NCBI RefSeq assembly: GCF_011806575.1
Contig: NZ_JAATOO010000013.1
Location: 62,001-126,000 of the forward strand
DNA length: 64,000 nucleotides
From: Vibrio hepatarius
Lineage (GTDB): Bacteria; Pseudomonadota; Gammaproteobacteria; Enterobacterales; Vibrionaceae
Reading direction: 5' to 3'
The stretch's first letter is position 1; each line of letters starts with the position of its first letter. Both the position numbers and the translations under genes were made by a program. Below the pieces are notes generated by a model. It saw nothing but the letters and a program-made list of their open reading frames with translations, ran no database searches and had not been told where the DNA came from. This document shows, in pieces, positions 1-9,346 of this stretch.

Positions 1-1
1 T

Positions 2-889
2 ATGGCCATTTTGTTTTCGCAAATGAACCTATCTTTCTGGGAAATAGTATTTTGGGGGGCATTATGTCAAGGTATATCTCAAGTGGCATTCCCTGCTTTT
101 GCTCAACCATTTGTCCGAAAAATCACAGGGAGTGACAATGTTGCATTTGGTTTCTTTGGTAGTTCAGCAATTTGGTTCTCTAGTTATATTGGTAAGTTCT
201 TCGGAGATAAGAATTACAGTACGGAAGACATCAAAGTACCTCAACACTTTGACTTTATAAAAGATATGGCAATACTAATGAGTATTACGATGTTTATAGT
301 CTTTTTAGTTACGGGTTTGTTCGTTGATAGTGAAGAACTAAATAGTATTATAAAAAAAGGACTGTTTGAATTTGCACTGTTCAATTCATTGACCCTCGTT
401 GTAGGTATTCTTATCCTTCTCCAGGGTGTTCGAATGTTTTTAGCTGAGATTGTACCAGCGTTCAAAGGCATATCTGGCTGGATAGTACCTAATTCAATTC
501 CAGCCCTTGACGTTCCAATCTTTTTTGCATTCGCTCCGGTTGCCGTTACGTTTGGTTTCATTTCTGCTTTGGCTGGAAGTCTTTTGGTTACTTTTATGGG
601 GGGGATCCTTCCTGTTGTCGTACTCCCTTCCGTCATTGGTCTCTTTTTTATGGGTGGGGCTGCCGGTGTATTTGGAAATGCTAGCGGGGGAGTTCGTGGT
701 GCGATCGCCTCTGGATTCATACTAGGGTTTATTTTCAATCTCGTTATCGCATTGGCTTATCCATTAATTGACTTAAGTCAATACGGTATTGCCGGATTAT
801 GGTTCGCATGTACGGATACAATCATTGTCGTGGCATTAATTAAATTAGTCACCGTTATTGGAGGGGCTCTCCTTGATTTGTTTATTTAA
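2..889 (+). CDS. PTS ascorbate-type (UlaA/SgaT-like) EIIC permease, 5' truncated by window
   Basis: C-terminal 295 residues of a polytopic membrane protein of the PTS EIIC family typified by UlaA (ascorbate IIC). The recognisable stretch is around residues 140-200 (GVRMFLAEIVPAFKGIS, then PNSIPALDVPIFF), followed by Gly-rich membrane segments (FMGGAAGVFGNASGG). UlaA proteins are about 450-465 residues, so roughly the first third lies outside the window and the ATG at position 2 is probably internal. Family members import and phosphorylate L-ascorbate or related sugar acids with soluble IIA and IIB partners, which are not seen here. Next to sulfatase and beta-helix genes it may take up a sugar acid or disaccharide, but the substrate is unproven. 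Confidence 0.8.
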   Translation: MAILFSQMNLSFWEIVFWGALCQGISQVAFPAFAQPFVRKITGSDNVAFGFFGSSAIWFSSYIGKFFGDKNYSTEDIKVPQHFDFIKDMAILMSITMFIVFLVTGLFVDSEELNSIIKKGLFEFALFNSLTLVVGILILLQGVRMFLAEIVPAFKGISGWIVPNSIPALDVPIFFAFAPVAVTFGFISALAGSLLVTFMGGILPVVVLPSVIGLFFMGGAAGVFGNASGGVRGAIASGFILGFIFNLVIALAYPLIDLSQYGIAGLWFACTDTIIVVALIKLVTVIGGALLDLFI

Positions 890-935
890 CGATCCTGGTA
901 AAGCTCGTAGCCTGTGCTGTAGGGAATATTATTCA

Positions 936-974
936 ATCATTAAATAATGCGGATGTATAGCGTTATTTAATGAT
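936..974. repeat. 12-bp perfect inverted repeat, AT-rich
   Basis: ATCATTAAATAA (936-947) and its exact reverse complement (963-974) are separated by 15 bases, in the gap between the PTS gene and the lipoprotein gene. There is no T-run after it, so it is not a typical intrinsic terminator. It could be a transcript-end stem or an operator. Confidence 0.6.
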
Positions 975-1097
975 ACATCTAATCAATATGAAATAAAAAG
1001 TACTGGAGAATTTTGGTTACCTAATATATGGCCCCTCTAGTTACTTTTACTTTCAACTGAATTGAAGATTATAGAATAGCAGTAAATGGAGTAGATC

Positions 1098-2453
1098 ATG
1101 GATAAAGTCAAAACCTTGGTATTTTACGTCATTACAAGCAGTATTATTAGCGCATGTGGTCACGATTCTGACAACAACAAAATTGATGATAAATGGGTGT
1201 TAGTTGCAAGTGAAAGCTTCGATAACGAATTTACAACAGACAATGATGACTGGATTTTAGACACGGGAGGTAAAAATAGTCCTTGGTATATTGATGAGTT
1301 AGATGATTTTGGTGAAGTTTGGCACAAAATTAGCGACCCTCAATTTTCAAAAAATCTAGCGACCTTGAATATCTTTCGAAAACGAATTGAATTTGGAGAT
1401 AGCGGGTGGCTGACTGCAGAAATCGCCGCACAAGACAAAGACGCTGATGGTATACCAGATTCAAATCCCAAGGCTTTTACTGTTGATGTGAATGGAGAAA
1501 AAGCTCTTAAACTTGACGAACCAAGTTGGGATTCTGGTATTTTAATTAGACCAACAAAACCATTACCTTCACGCTACCGCGTTGAAATGACCTTACGGAA
1601 GATAGACTTTGGAGGTAAAAGAGGTGGAAGCTTTAAGTATGACGGGAAATTTAACGGTTATACTGACCCAGACAACTGTAAAACCAATTTTCCTTGGACA
1701 TGGTCTGGATCATTAGAAAGAGAAAAACGCTGTGAATATACACCTGTTAAACAGGAAAATGGCTTTTACTATTTAACTATCCTTGATCATGCTAATCCTT
1801 CACCACAAGATAACGTTGGAATTCATACGCGTCGTAAAGTGATTATAGATGGTTACTTTTCAAATGCTTCTTGGTCTCAAAATCAAGCAGTTTGCAATCC
1901 AAAAACCGGGGAATTATATGGGATGGACAAATCAACCTTTAATACTGTCAATGCCATTTTCCCGACTGACTACAAGAATGATGGTTTTTTCTTTCGAACA
2001 GAATGCGGAGATTTTGATATAAAAGGCGGCCCATATGGAGAAGATAAACAATATGAAGGCGTTGTGAGTAGTGCTGAACTGCAACCTGAACTTCTTCCGA
2101 AAGAAAGCTACACTTTTGCTGTAGAACGAGATGAAAAAGGATATACAATCGAGATTGAGGGACCATTCCTTCATTCTGGATATAAAAAAATGCGATTCAG
2201 TCATGAATTTGTAGAAGGAAAACGTGCCATTTGGCACTACAACCAGACCGCTTCAGAATACGATGGAAAGTTTGATAGGCCCTATAAATTTGTCGGATAT
2301 AGCGGGTCTTATCTGATGGAAAGCATTTGGCCTGCGGGTTCATCCTATCCTGATTCCTTCATCATAGGTGATCCTCACGTTAACTATTATGAAGGAAGTG
2401 CAATCATAGATAACATAAAACTCTATGTGCCTCGGGAAGAGCTCTCAAGCTAA
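1098..2453 (+). CDS. Secreted lipoprotein, unrecognised family (possible carbohydrate-active jelly roll)
   Basis: A 451-residue protein with a short N-terminal hydrophobic segment ending in ISAC, a plausible lipobox, so a lipoprotein is likely. A good Shine-Dalgarno (GGAG, six bases upstream) supports this start. The mature part is rich in Trp, Tyr, Asp and Gly and contains an acidic DKDADGIPD stretch like a calcium-binding loop (about residue 112). Paired cysteines (CKTNFPW, CEYT, CNPK, CGDFD) could form disulfides outside the cytoplasm. I do not recognise a named family. The composition and aromatic content resemble concanavalin-like polysaccharide lyases or binding proteins, and the neighbours (PTS, beta-helix protein, sulfatase) favour a glycan role. 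That is context inference only. Confidence 0.6.
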   Translation: MDKVKTLVFYVITSSIISACGHDSDNNKIDDKWVLVASESFDNEFTTDNDDWILDTGGKNSPWYIDELDDFGEVWHKISDPQFSKNLATLNIFRKRIEFGDSGWLTAEIAAQDKDADGIPDSNPKAFTVDVNGEKALKLDEPSWDSGILIRPTKPLPSRYRVEMTLRKIDFGGKRGGSFKYDGKFNGYTDPDNCKTNFPWTWSGSLEREKRCEYTPVKQENGFYYLTILDHANPSPQDNVGIHTRRKVIIDGYFSNASWSQNQAVCNPKTGELYGMDKSTFNTVNAIFPTDYKNDGFFFRTECGDFDIKGGPYGEDKQYEGVVSSAELQPELLPKESYTFAVERDEKGYTIEIEGPFLHSGYKKMRFSHEFVEGKRAIWHYNQTASEYDGKFDRPYKFVGYSGSYLMESIWPAGSSYPDSFIIGDPHVNYYEGSAIIDNIKLYVPREELSS

Positions 2454-3369
2454 GTCACTTGAACTAAGAATAAGCTATTTATTTAATTAGTGGATTGCCA
2501 TGTAAGAAGCTTCCTAAGATCAAGTGTGAAGTGCAATATCTAGAAATCATCCAGCACGTGCGAAGTACGATAGAACAGTGGAAAAAAACTGGCTACGCTT
2601 TCAGTTTATAGGGTACTCCGGGTGAAAACTTGTGGAACTGACTCTGCCATGTTGATGTTAAGCCATTTGGTGTGGTGGAAGGGGTAACCGATAAAGGTTA
2701 TTACACCAATAGATTCCATTTAGATGTATAGAAGAAAGTAAATCTATACGACAATACTACCGAAGATTAGAGAAAGTTAACTTGAGTTTAGTCGGGTGAG
2801 GCTTACGCCATGACAAAGTGCTAAACAAGATCACAGATCTAGGTATGCTTGAAACGATAGTGATCGCCTGACAATTAGTCATGTTTTACTTGAACTCGAA
2901 CTAGGAAATAAAGCCTACTTGCAACAACGCATAAAAACGTTTGCGTTATGCTGTTTGCTATGACTTTGAGTATGTTGATGCCATCTTTATGACAGTTTTA
3001 TTGCGCAGTCGCGGGAATAACATGAATCAAAAAACTATAGAGAAAACACGGAAACAACAAAAGGGGTAGATCTCTACATTTTAAATGGTCTGGTATTTAT
3101 GTATCTATTTTCGGATCCAATCTTTATAACGCGATTATGAATAGTAGGTTCTAAAAAATTGGTGATGGTGCCATTTCTCATATAATCCTGAGTCATCTCA
3201 AATAACTCAACGTCAAGTGATCGACCGCACATGCTGATGAGATTGACGTGACTCATCAGCGTAAACCATACCAACGAAGGGAACCAAAAAAACCTACAAA
3301 GTATCTTTTTGATGCAACTCTCGCGATTGTCACACTCTAAACTAAGCATAACCGAGGGAGGTTATACAC
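2454..3369. other. Gene-poor spacer with decayed insertion-sequence DNA
   Basis: About 900 bases with no intact gene. A readable transposase C-terminal remnant sits at 2780-2871 (listed separately). The rest has stops in all frames on the plus strand. A 91-codon minus-strand frame at 3074-3349 has no recognisable similarity and no convincing ribosome-binding site. The last bases before 3370 give GAGGGAGGTTATACACATG, the ribosome-binding site and start of the next gene. Confidence 0.5.
2780..2871 (+). pseudogene. IS5-family transposase C-terminal fragment
   Basis: Reading through one single-base shift gives GEAYAMTK followed by VLNKITDLGML and a stop, the end of an IS5/IS903-type transposase. 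The same tail (SETYVMIKALNKLIGVGM) occurs again at about 5490-5569, so two related remnants bracket the beta-helix gene at 3370-5067. The copy has a frameshift and no start and is clearly dead. Confidence 0.6.
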
Positions 3370-5067
3370 ATGAAGTTAAGTAAAGTAATCACTATTGTAT
3401 TATTAAGCTTCATTTCTATTGGAGTAGTATATGGAGTTAGTGCTAATGACTCGAGCTCTGCGAAGATTGGGAACCAATATTATATAGATAATTTTAATGG
3501 AAATGATAGCAATAATGGTAATTCTCAGGAAAAAGCATGGAAAACAATGTCACGTATTGAAGAGGAAGTATTTCAACCTGGAGATGAAATTCTATTTAAG
3601 CGTGGTGGTGTTTGGACAGGATCGTTAAATCCTAAAGGGAGTGGTTCATCAAAGAGATCTATTATAATCAGTGCTTATGGCAATGGAAATCGTCCAATTA
3701 TTAATGGTAATGGTGTTGAGAATGTAATTAAATTAAAAAATCAACAGTATTGGGAGATTTCAAATCTAGAAATAACCAACTTTGTAAATGGCGAAATACC
3801 AGCGGAAGCACGCCGAGGTATCCATATTGTTAATGAAAATTACGGAGGCGAGAATCTTTCTGAATCAAATATTAGTACGATTACTGAACTTAAAGGTTTC
3901 TATATTCATGATATGTATATACATGATGTTTTAGGACAAGATAGAAAAGACACCTATGGTAGTTCAGGTATTCAATTTACTGTGCATATTCCAAAAAATA
4001 AGTCTATAAATCAACGAACAACATTTAATGGAATTAAAATAGAAAACAATATACTTAAAAACGTTCAACGATCAGGGATTATACTTATAAGTGACTGGTC
4101 GAGTCGAGACTTAGTAGAAGATATAGATAATAATAAATCAATAAGGCCATGGACTCCAATACTTAATGTTCATATTCGTGGAAATAAACTCTATAATATG
4201 GGGGGGGACGGCATTGTACCACACATGACCGATGGTGCAATTATTGAATATAACTTTATTAATGGCTATAACACGATGTCTACAGGGGCTAATGCTGGAA
4301 TGTGGGTATATAATGGTGATAATGCTTTATTTCAATATAACGAAGTAACTGGTGGGAAATCTACTCGTGATGGGATGCCATGGGATTTTGATCATGGTTC
4401 TCAAGGAGTTACATACCAGTTTAATTATTCGTATAATAACGAAGGTGGGACGCTTTTATTATGCGCTGATGTTGTAGGCAAAGGTGTCCGTAACGGAATT
4501 TTTCGTTATAACCTAAGCTATAATGATTCACACCAAACATTCACCGTCTGCAAGGGAGATAACGTATCAAATATTAACATTTATAATAATATATTCTATT
4601 TAGGTAAAAATATGAATACCAATCCATCTGTAGAACAAGGTGGAAAAGCTAGGGTTAATATTTTTAACAATATATTTGTAAATAATGGGAGAGGGAAATA
4701 TGAAGGTAAAAGCTCATTTAACTATTCAAATAATGTATATTCAGGTGCAAATATAAAAGGGTTAAATACTATCAATGAACCTCATAAAATAATAGCGGAA
4801 CCAATGTTTAAGGACAAATCACATCCAGATGTGTTATTCCCAGGTACTGTATTAAATAAGGATATATTAACACGTGATGTTACAGATTGGTCTGCATTAA
4901 ATGGGTTTATGTTGAGTGAGAATTCACCAGCCATCAATAGCGGGCGGTTTGTTACTTTAGATACAGATAACTATCCGAATAAACATGATATTTTTGGGAA
5001 CCTCCTCTACAATGGAATGCCAGATGTTGGAATTCACGAATATATCGACAACAATACGACTCCGTAG
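3370..5067 (+). CDS. Exported right-handed parallel beta-helix protein (putative polysaccharide lyase)
   Basis: A 565-residue protein with a clear signal peptide (MKLSKVITIVLLSFISIGVV, cleavage likely near VSAND) and a strong GGGAGG-type ribosome-binding site. From residue about 35 it shows the opening typical of right-handed beta-helix enzymes (YYIDNFNGNDSNNG, then PGDEILFKRGGVW), followed by Asn/Gly-rich coils and repeated YNNIF-type turns. It is a paralogue of the protein at 13211-14842: both share GGDGI, NAGMW, GGKSTRDGM/GGKTIRDGM, D-DH and NNEGG blocks in the same order. The fold is common among polysaccharide lyases and glycoside hydrolases, so it may cut the glycan handled by this locus. 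The gene is noticeably more AT-rich than its paralogue and lies between IS remnants, suggesting separate acquisition. Confidence 0.75.
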   Translation: MKLSKVITIVLLSFISIGVVYGVSANDSSSAKIGNQYYIDNFNGNDSNNGNSQEKAWKTMSRIEEEVFQPGDEILFKRGGVWTGSLNPKGSGSSKRSIIISAYGNGNRPIINGNGVENVIKLKNQQYWEISNLEITNFVNGEIPAEARRGIHIVNENYGGENLSESNISTITELKGFYIHDMYIHDVLGQDRKDTYGSSGIQFTVHIPKNKSINQRTTFNGIKIENNILKNVQRSGIILISDWSSRDLVEDIDNNKSIRPWTPILNVHIRGNKLYNMGGDGIVPHMTDGAIIEYNFINGYNTMSTGANAGMWVYNGDNALFQYNEVTGGKSTRDGMPWDFDHGSQGVTYQFNYSYNNEGGTLLLCADVVGKGVRNGIFRYNLSYNDSHQTFTVCKGDNVSNINIYNNIFYLGKNMNTNPSVEQGGKARVNIFNNIFVNNGRGKYEGKSSFNYSNNVYSGANIKGLNTINEPHKIIAEPMFKDKSHPDVLFPGTVLNKDILTRDVTDWSALNGFMLSENSPAINSGRFVTLDTDNYPNKHDIFGNLLYNGMPDVGIHEYIDNNTTP

Positions 5068-5111
5068 TCCGATTTATTGGGAGTTCTTCCAGTCATAAAA
5101 AGTTTAATAAG

Positions 5112-5143
5112 AACTCGCCTCATTTATTGAAGTGAGTTTTTAT
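5112..5143 (+). terminator. Intrinsic terminator after the beta-helix gene
   Basis: A 10-bp imperfect stem (5112-5121 with 5129-5138, one mismatch and one G-U) with a 7-base loop is followed by TTTTTATT. It lies 44 bases after the stop codon. Confidence 0.65.
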
Positions 5144-5249
5144 TCCAAACGGTAAATCATAGGGGATTTGTTTCTTAAACCTTGGAACTAAATTATCAAC
5201 CTACAATTTGATTAGCTAAGTTCATTCAAATACTTAGACCAATATCCAA

Positions 5250-5569
5250 GCCTAGCCACCAAACAACTAACTGGAAACAGTACAACAAAGCTCTAATCAA
5301 TCTCGGGCCACTCACTTTCTGGATTGATGAAGAGGCCATAAACGAATGAAATCAAAGCAAACAGAACAAGCGCGGTAGGCCTGTCAGAAGCTCTATGGTG
5401 GGTATCACAAGACTCCACTTTCAGAAACAGTTATGTATCGAGTGAAGCCGTTGCTGAGCGGGAGACCAAATCTGAGAAACTACAATGCTCAAGTGAAACC
5501 TACGTCATGATTAAAGCACTGAACAAGCTTATAGGAGTTGGTATGCCAAAAACTCAGTGTGTTGTATGA
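5250..5569 (+). pseudogene. IS5-family (IS903-like) transposase remnant, internally deleted
   Basis: The frame from about 5265 reads TTNWKQYNKALINLG, then LTFWIDEEAI, the N-terminus of IS5/IS903-group transposases, with in-frame stops. It continues as NKRGRPVRSSM and then jumps to a C-terminal tail (SETYVMIKALNKLIGVGM) ending at 5569. Such transposases are about 300 residues and only about a third is left, so the catalytic DDE core is gone. The tail matches the fragment at 2780-2871. Confidence 0.75.
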
Positions 5570-5639
5570 AAATTATTAATTTTCAGGCGATTTGTTCTCT
5601 TGTCCAAATTACGAAAAAAGCCGTCGGCTTAATCAAAAT

Positions 5640-6345
5640 AACCGAAACAGTTCCGTGCCCTTATCCCAATAACCTTTGCATAACCAAACTAAGAGCACTT
5701 CGCTGAGTAGGAAGAAATCTGGAAAAAAGCAAGGGGCTCAACTAGGACATAAAGGGCATCGCCGACTTCTTCACCCCTGAGAAGACAGAGTCTCAGTTGA
5801 GCAATATCTACCCGTTAAGACATGCCATTGTGGTGGTTGTGTTATTCCGAATAATAAACTATACAAGCGTCACCAAGCTTTTGATTTGGCAGATATTTCT
5901 TACAAACTTATTGAGCATCAAGCCCTTAGAGACGAGTGATCATGGTGTGGAGATAAACATCAGGTTCTACTTCAAGAGCGTGTTCCAGAAGTACAGATGG
6001 GCCCAAACTTACACAGTTTTGTTGCTATCTAAGCTACGCAGCATCACCAAAGTATTGGAAAGATCCAATCTATGCTAAATCTTAACTTCTCGACTGGTGC
6101 AATATCAGCAGCTCAGGCCGAGTGACGGAGTACTTTGCTGATACCCACACCGACGTACATAACAAGGTTAAAGCGTCTGAACTTATTAAGGCCGATATAA
6201 AACTTCTCATCAGCTTAACAATAGCAGGCGATGGATGTGGGCGTCTCTGGAATGTTGACTGGTGAGAACATCAAACCCATCAGTTTCCATAGTATTTTTA
6301 GCTGAAGTGCCAGACTTCGTTGGAACGGATACAGATTAGAACATA
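5640..6345 (+). pseudogene. IS66-family transposase (TnpC) remnant with multiple stops
   Basis: One frame from about 5646 reads NSSVPLS, then SGKKQGAQLGHKGHRR, then CHCGG, YKRHQAFDLADISYKLIEHQ, then HQVLLQERVPEVQMGPNLH and HQSIGKIQSMLN. This is the IS66 TnpC layout: basic linker, Cys-rich zinc-binding segment, central domain. At least four in-frame stops interrupt it, and a shifted frame carries RRWMWASLE near 6230. It is truncated and inactive, ending just before the sulfatase gene that converges on it. Confidence 0.75.
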
Positions 6346-6360
6346 ACTGCGTAAATTAGG

Positions 6361-7845
6361 TTAGTGATTTCCATAGGGGAGATTCAGGCGTTCATACTGT
6401 TCGTTCGGGCTCTCATGTTCCTGCATGAGTTGATACATCAGGCTCAGCATCCGCATTTTTACCTCTTCATCATTTATGGGGAATTTCTGCTGCGGATCGT
6501 TTTCGATGTCAAAGCAGAGGTCGCCCCAGCTTAGATGCTGGTTAAATTGATAGCAACTGTTGTTGGGAAACAAGCCATGATTAGCATTGACTCGTAACAG
6601 AGGGGTGTTTTGGGCGTAGCGGTAGTGGCTGACTAAAGTTTGGTCTGCAAGTTTTAACTCCTCTGGACTGAAAGGCGTGAACAAATGAGAGGGCATTAAT
6701 GTATAGTTATACAGTGGTGCATTCGTTGCGTTCTGAGCGGCGCGCATATAGACAAAACGACCATCCGTAACGTTAACGTGTTTACCAAAGTAGCCAAAGA
6801 GTGCGCCCTCGCGAACGTTCTTGTCATGGGCAATCACCTCCGCGAGATCGTGACCCATCACTTCATCGGGTACTTCTAGACCAAAATAGCTCAGCAAAGT
6901 CGGCATAAGATCAATCGTTTGTACCAGTGACTGCCTTGTTTGATTTTTCTGTTTGGACCTCGGATCCCAAATGAATAACGGAATATTGCATAACTCTTGA
7001 TAGGTTGGCATGTAGTTTTTGCCAAAAAATCCATGTTCGCCGAGCAGGAAGCCGTGATCCGTATTGACGATCAACATCGTGTCTTCCCACAGGTTATGTT
7101 CATCAAGAAAGTCAAGCACTTTCCCCAAATAGTAGTCACACATACTTAGTGCTGCAGCGTAGTGGCGACAAGCGTCTCGTTGAACGCCTTCGCTTTGCTC
7201 TTGAAAAGGGGCATACTTCGGCCAATCGTGTTCGTCTGATCCTAAACCATACGGTTCATAAAAGCGTCTGGGAGCTGTAAACGGCTCATGGGGATCAAAA
7301 TATTCAAGTTGCAGTAACCAATTGTCTGAATGTTTGTTGGCTGTTAAAAACTCCATACCACTTTTAAAGGTGCGTATGTGAGGATGGTTTTGTTCGTCAG
7401 CCGTATAAAGGCGATTGACCCGATCCTGACGTCGAATGTCCCATTTGTATTGAAACCCTTCAACTTGTGGCTTCCACCAGTCACCTTCTTGGCCTCGCAC
7501 CATGTCATAGGACGAAAAACGACTCAGGTAGGTGAGCCCGCCATCATGCCAGTAGTGGCAGTGATCGGTTGAGCAGTGTGAGTAGATATGGCTTTTCATC
7601 AGCAGTTCGGGCAGTGAATGGTCGAACGGTTCTAATGGGCCCCAAGAACGATGTAAAAAGTTATATCGACCAGTATGCATTTCTCTTCTGGCTGGCATAC
7701 ATGGCATGCTTCCAGTATAAGCACGGTCAAATCGCACTGTTTTTTGGGCTAACCGCTTAAAGTTTGGTGTTTTCGTCCAATTATTCCCATAAGCGGAAAG
7801 GTATTTTTTATTGAGAGAGTCAAACATGATGTTAATTGCTTTCAT
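6361..7845 (-). CDS. Sulfatase, Cys-type (formylglycine-dependent), cytoplasmic
   Basis: A 494-residue sulfatase of the alkaline-phosphatase superfamily. The activation motif is C49-M-P-A-R53 inside GSMPCMPARREMHTGR; Cys49 would be oxidised to formylglycine, probably by the maturase at 11871-13115. Further active-site features are Asp9, a DPHEP segment (residues 184-188), the metal-binding Asp263-His264-Gly and Lys276 in HGFFGK. The N-terminus (MKAINIMFDSLNKK) has no signal peptide, so the enzyme should act in the cytoplasm on an imported substrate. The start overlaps the end of tctA by 14 bases, so the two are translationally coupled and the transporter probably delivers the substrate. The sulfate ester cleaved is unknown. 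Confidence 0.9.
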   Translation of the reverse strand: MKAINIMFDSLNKKYLSAYGNNWTKTPNFKRLAQKTVRFDRAYTGSMPCMPARREMHTGRYNFLHRSWGPLEPFDHSLPELLMKSHIYSHCSTDHCHYWHDGGLTYLSRFSSYDMVRGQEGDWWKPQVEGFQYKWDIRRQDRVNRLYTADEQNHPHIRTFKSGMEFLTANKHSDNWLLQLEYFDPHEPFTAPRRFYEPYGLGSDEHDWPKYAPFQEQSEGVQRDACRHYAAALSMCDYYLGKVLDFLDEHNLWEDTMLIVNTDHGFLLGEHGFFGKNYMPTYQELCNIPLFIWDPRSKQKNQTRQSLVQTIDLMPTLLSYFGLEVPDEVMGHDLAEVIAHDKNVREGALFGYFGKHVNVTDGRFVYMRAAQNATNAPLYNYTLMPSHLFTPFSPEELKLADQTLVSHYRYAQNTPLLRVNANHGLFPNNSCYQFNQHLSWGDLCFDIENDPQQKFPINDEEVKMRMLSLMYQLMQEHESPNEQYERLNLPYGNH

Positions 7846-9337
7846 AAATCACTTTCCTTTTTTGTAGATTAATCAGGTAATAAACAATGGCGGCGATCAC
7901 CAAAACAAGGTTGACGATGAGAATGGTGGTACCGATAGGGCGTTCGAGAAAAATGCCAAACCCATTTTGAGAGATGAGCAAAGAGCGTCTGAGGTTTCCT
8001 TCTGCAATTGGCCCTAAGATGAAACCAATCACAATCGGCGCGAGGGGAAATCCAGATTGACGGAGCAGATAACCAACAACCCCAAGTGCCAGCATTACCC
8101 AAAGATCAAAGGTGGCAGACTGCAACGAAAACGTGCCAAGAATAGAAAGGATAAGGACGATCGGGAGCAGTATACTTTTTTTCAGTTTGAGCACAGAGAC
8201 AAAAAGCGGTGTCATCAGCAGGCCAAGAAGCAAGAGGAACACATTGCTGAGTAAATAAGAGAGAAAAACCCCTCCCACAATATCGCCACTCAAGGCAAAC
8301 AGCTGAGGTCCGGGTTGCAACCCTAACAACATTAAAGCACTCATCAACACGGCGCAGGAGGCACCCCCGGAAACGGCCAGCGCCAAAGTAGGAATCATGG
8401 CACCGCCGCAACAGGCATTGTTTGAAGACTCGGTTGTGACAACACCCCCTTCAGCGCCTTTCCCGTATTCTTCCGGCGTTTTAGAGAGTGAACGAGTAAC
8501 CGCATAAGACGCAAATGAAGAGATGATGCCACTTGCACCGGGTATGGCACCGAAGAATGTTCCGATTACACTCGAGCGAACTAAATTGGTTTTGTGTTTG
8601 AACACCAGCATCAGGCTGTGAAAGGAGACTTTCACCTTTTCGATTTTAGGTTTGAAATTGAGATCGCCGCTCTGAACCTGAATCATGACTTCGGAAATCG
8701 CAAAAAGACCAACCACGACCGAGCCAATGTTCAATCCGCTGAGTAAATCGCTAGACCCAAATGTAAACCGCTCGGCCATAGAGAGTTGATCAGTGCCGAT
8801 GGTCGCCAGCAGTAAACCTAAGCAACCACTCATTAACCCTCTTACTGTCGATTCGCTCGACACAATAGTAATGGATAACAAACCAGTGATGGATAACGCG
8901 AAATATTCTGGCGGGCCAAAATTCATTGCGACGGAAGCCAGCATCGGCGTAAAAAAGATGAGCATGATTCCGCCGATTAGTCCTCCCAAAGCGGAAGCGG
9001 AAATCGCGATACCAATCGCATCGGCAGAACGGCCTTTTTTGGCCATGGGGTAACCATCCAACAGTGTTGCGGCTGCAAGTGGCGTACCCGGTATCCGGAG
9101 CAATATGGCTGATATTGCCCCTCCGCAGGAACCACCAATGAATATTGCGACCAGCAGACCAATGCCCGCGACAGGGGGTAATTGATAGGCGAAGGGAAGC
9201 AAAAGAATCATTCCCATCAGCGGGCCTAAACCGGGGAACACGCCGACCAATAGCCCCAAAACTGTACCGAGAACCACATTAAGGAAAACGGTAATGGTCA
9301 GGAACTGATCTCCCCCTTCGAACATGATTTCGTACAT
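7832..9337 (-). CDS. Tripartite tricarboxylate transporter (TTT), large permease subunit, TctA family
   Basis: A 501-residue polytopic protein with the TctA signatures GVFPGLGPLMGMILLLPF near residue 33 and a repeated Gly/Pro-rich motif near residue 260 (FGAIPGASGIISSF). About 11-12 hydrophobic segments are visible. It forms the transport pore with the small TctB-type subunit just upstream and is fed by the periplasmic TctC-type protein. Known TTT substrates are carboxylates such as citrate, tartrate and aromatic acids. A stop-start overlap with the sulfatase strongly suggests an anionic sulfated substrate here, possibly an unsaturated uronate released by a lyase. Start ATG at 9337 has GAGGTAAACGC upstream. 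Confidence 0.92.
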   Translation of the reverse strand: MYEIMFEGGDQFLTITVFLNVVLGTVLGLLVGVFPGLGPLMGMILLLPFAYQLPPVAGIGLLVAIFIGGSCGGAISAILLRIPGTPLAAATLLDGYPMAKKGRSADAIGIAISASALGGLIGGIMLIFFTPMLASVAMNFGPPEYFALSITGLLSITIVSSESTVRGLMSGCLGLLLATIGTDQLSMAERFTFGSSDLLSGLNIGSVVVGLFAISEVMIQVQSGDLNFKPKIEKVKVSFHSLMLVFKHKTNLVRSSVIGTFFGAIPGASGIISSFASYAVTRSLSKTPEEYGKGAEGGVVTTESSNNACCGGAMIPTLALAVSGGASCAVLMSALMLLGLQPGPQLFALSGDIVGGVFLSYLLSNVFLLLLGLLMTPLFVSVLKLKKSILLPIVLILSILGTFSLQSATFDLWVMLALGVVGYLLRQSGFPLAPIVIGFILGPIAEGNLRRSLLISQNGFGIFLERPIGTTILIVNLVLVIAAIVYYLINLQKRKVIYESN

Positions 9338-9346
9338 GCGTTTACC

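Noticed and set aside
241-738. Long minus-strand open frame opposite the PTS gene
   Set aside because: It is antisense to a clear membrane protein, has a low-complexity Pro/Thr/Lys composition and no family match.
3074-3349. 91-codon minus-strand frame before the first beta-helix gene
   Set aside because: No ribosome-binding site, no recognised similarity, and it lies in decayed DNA.
5797-6078. 93-codon plus-strand frame
   Set aside because: It is a shifted frame over the IS66 transposase remnant; the true frame, read through stops, carries the transposase motifs.
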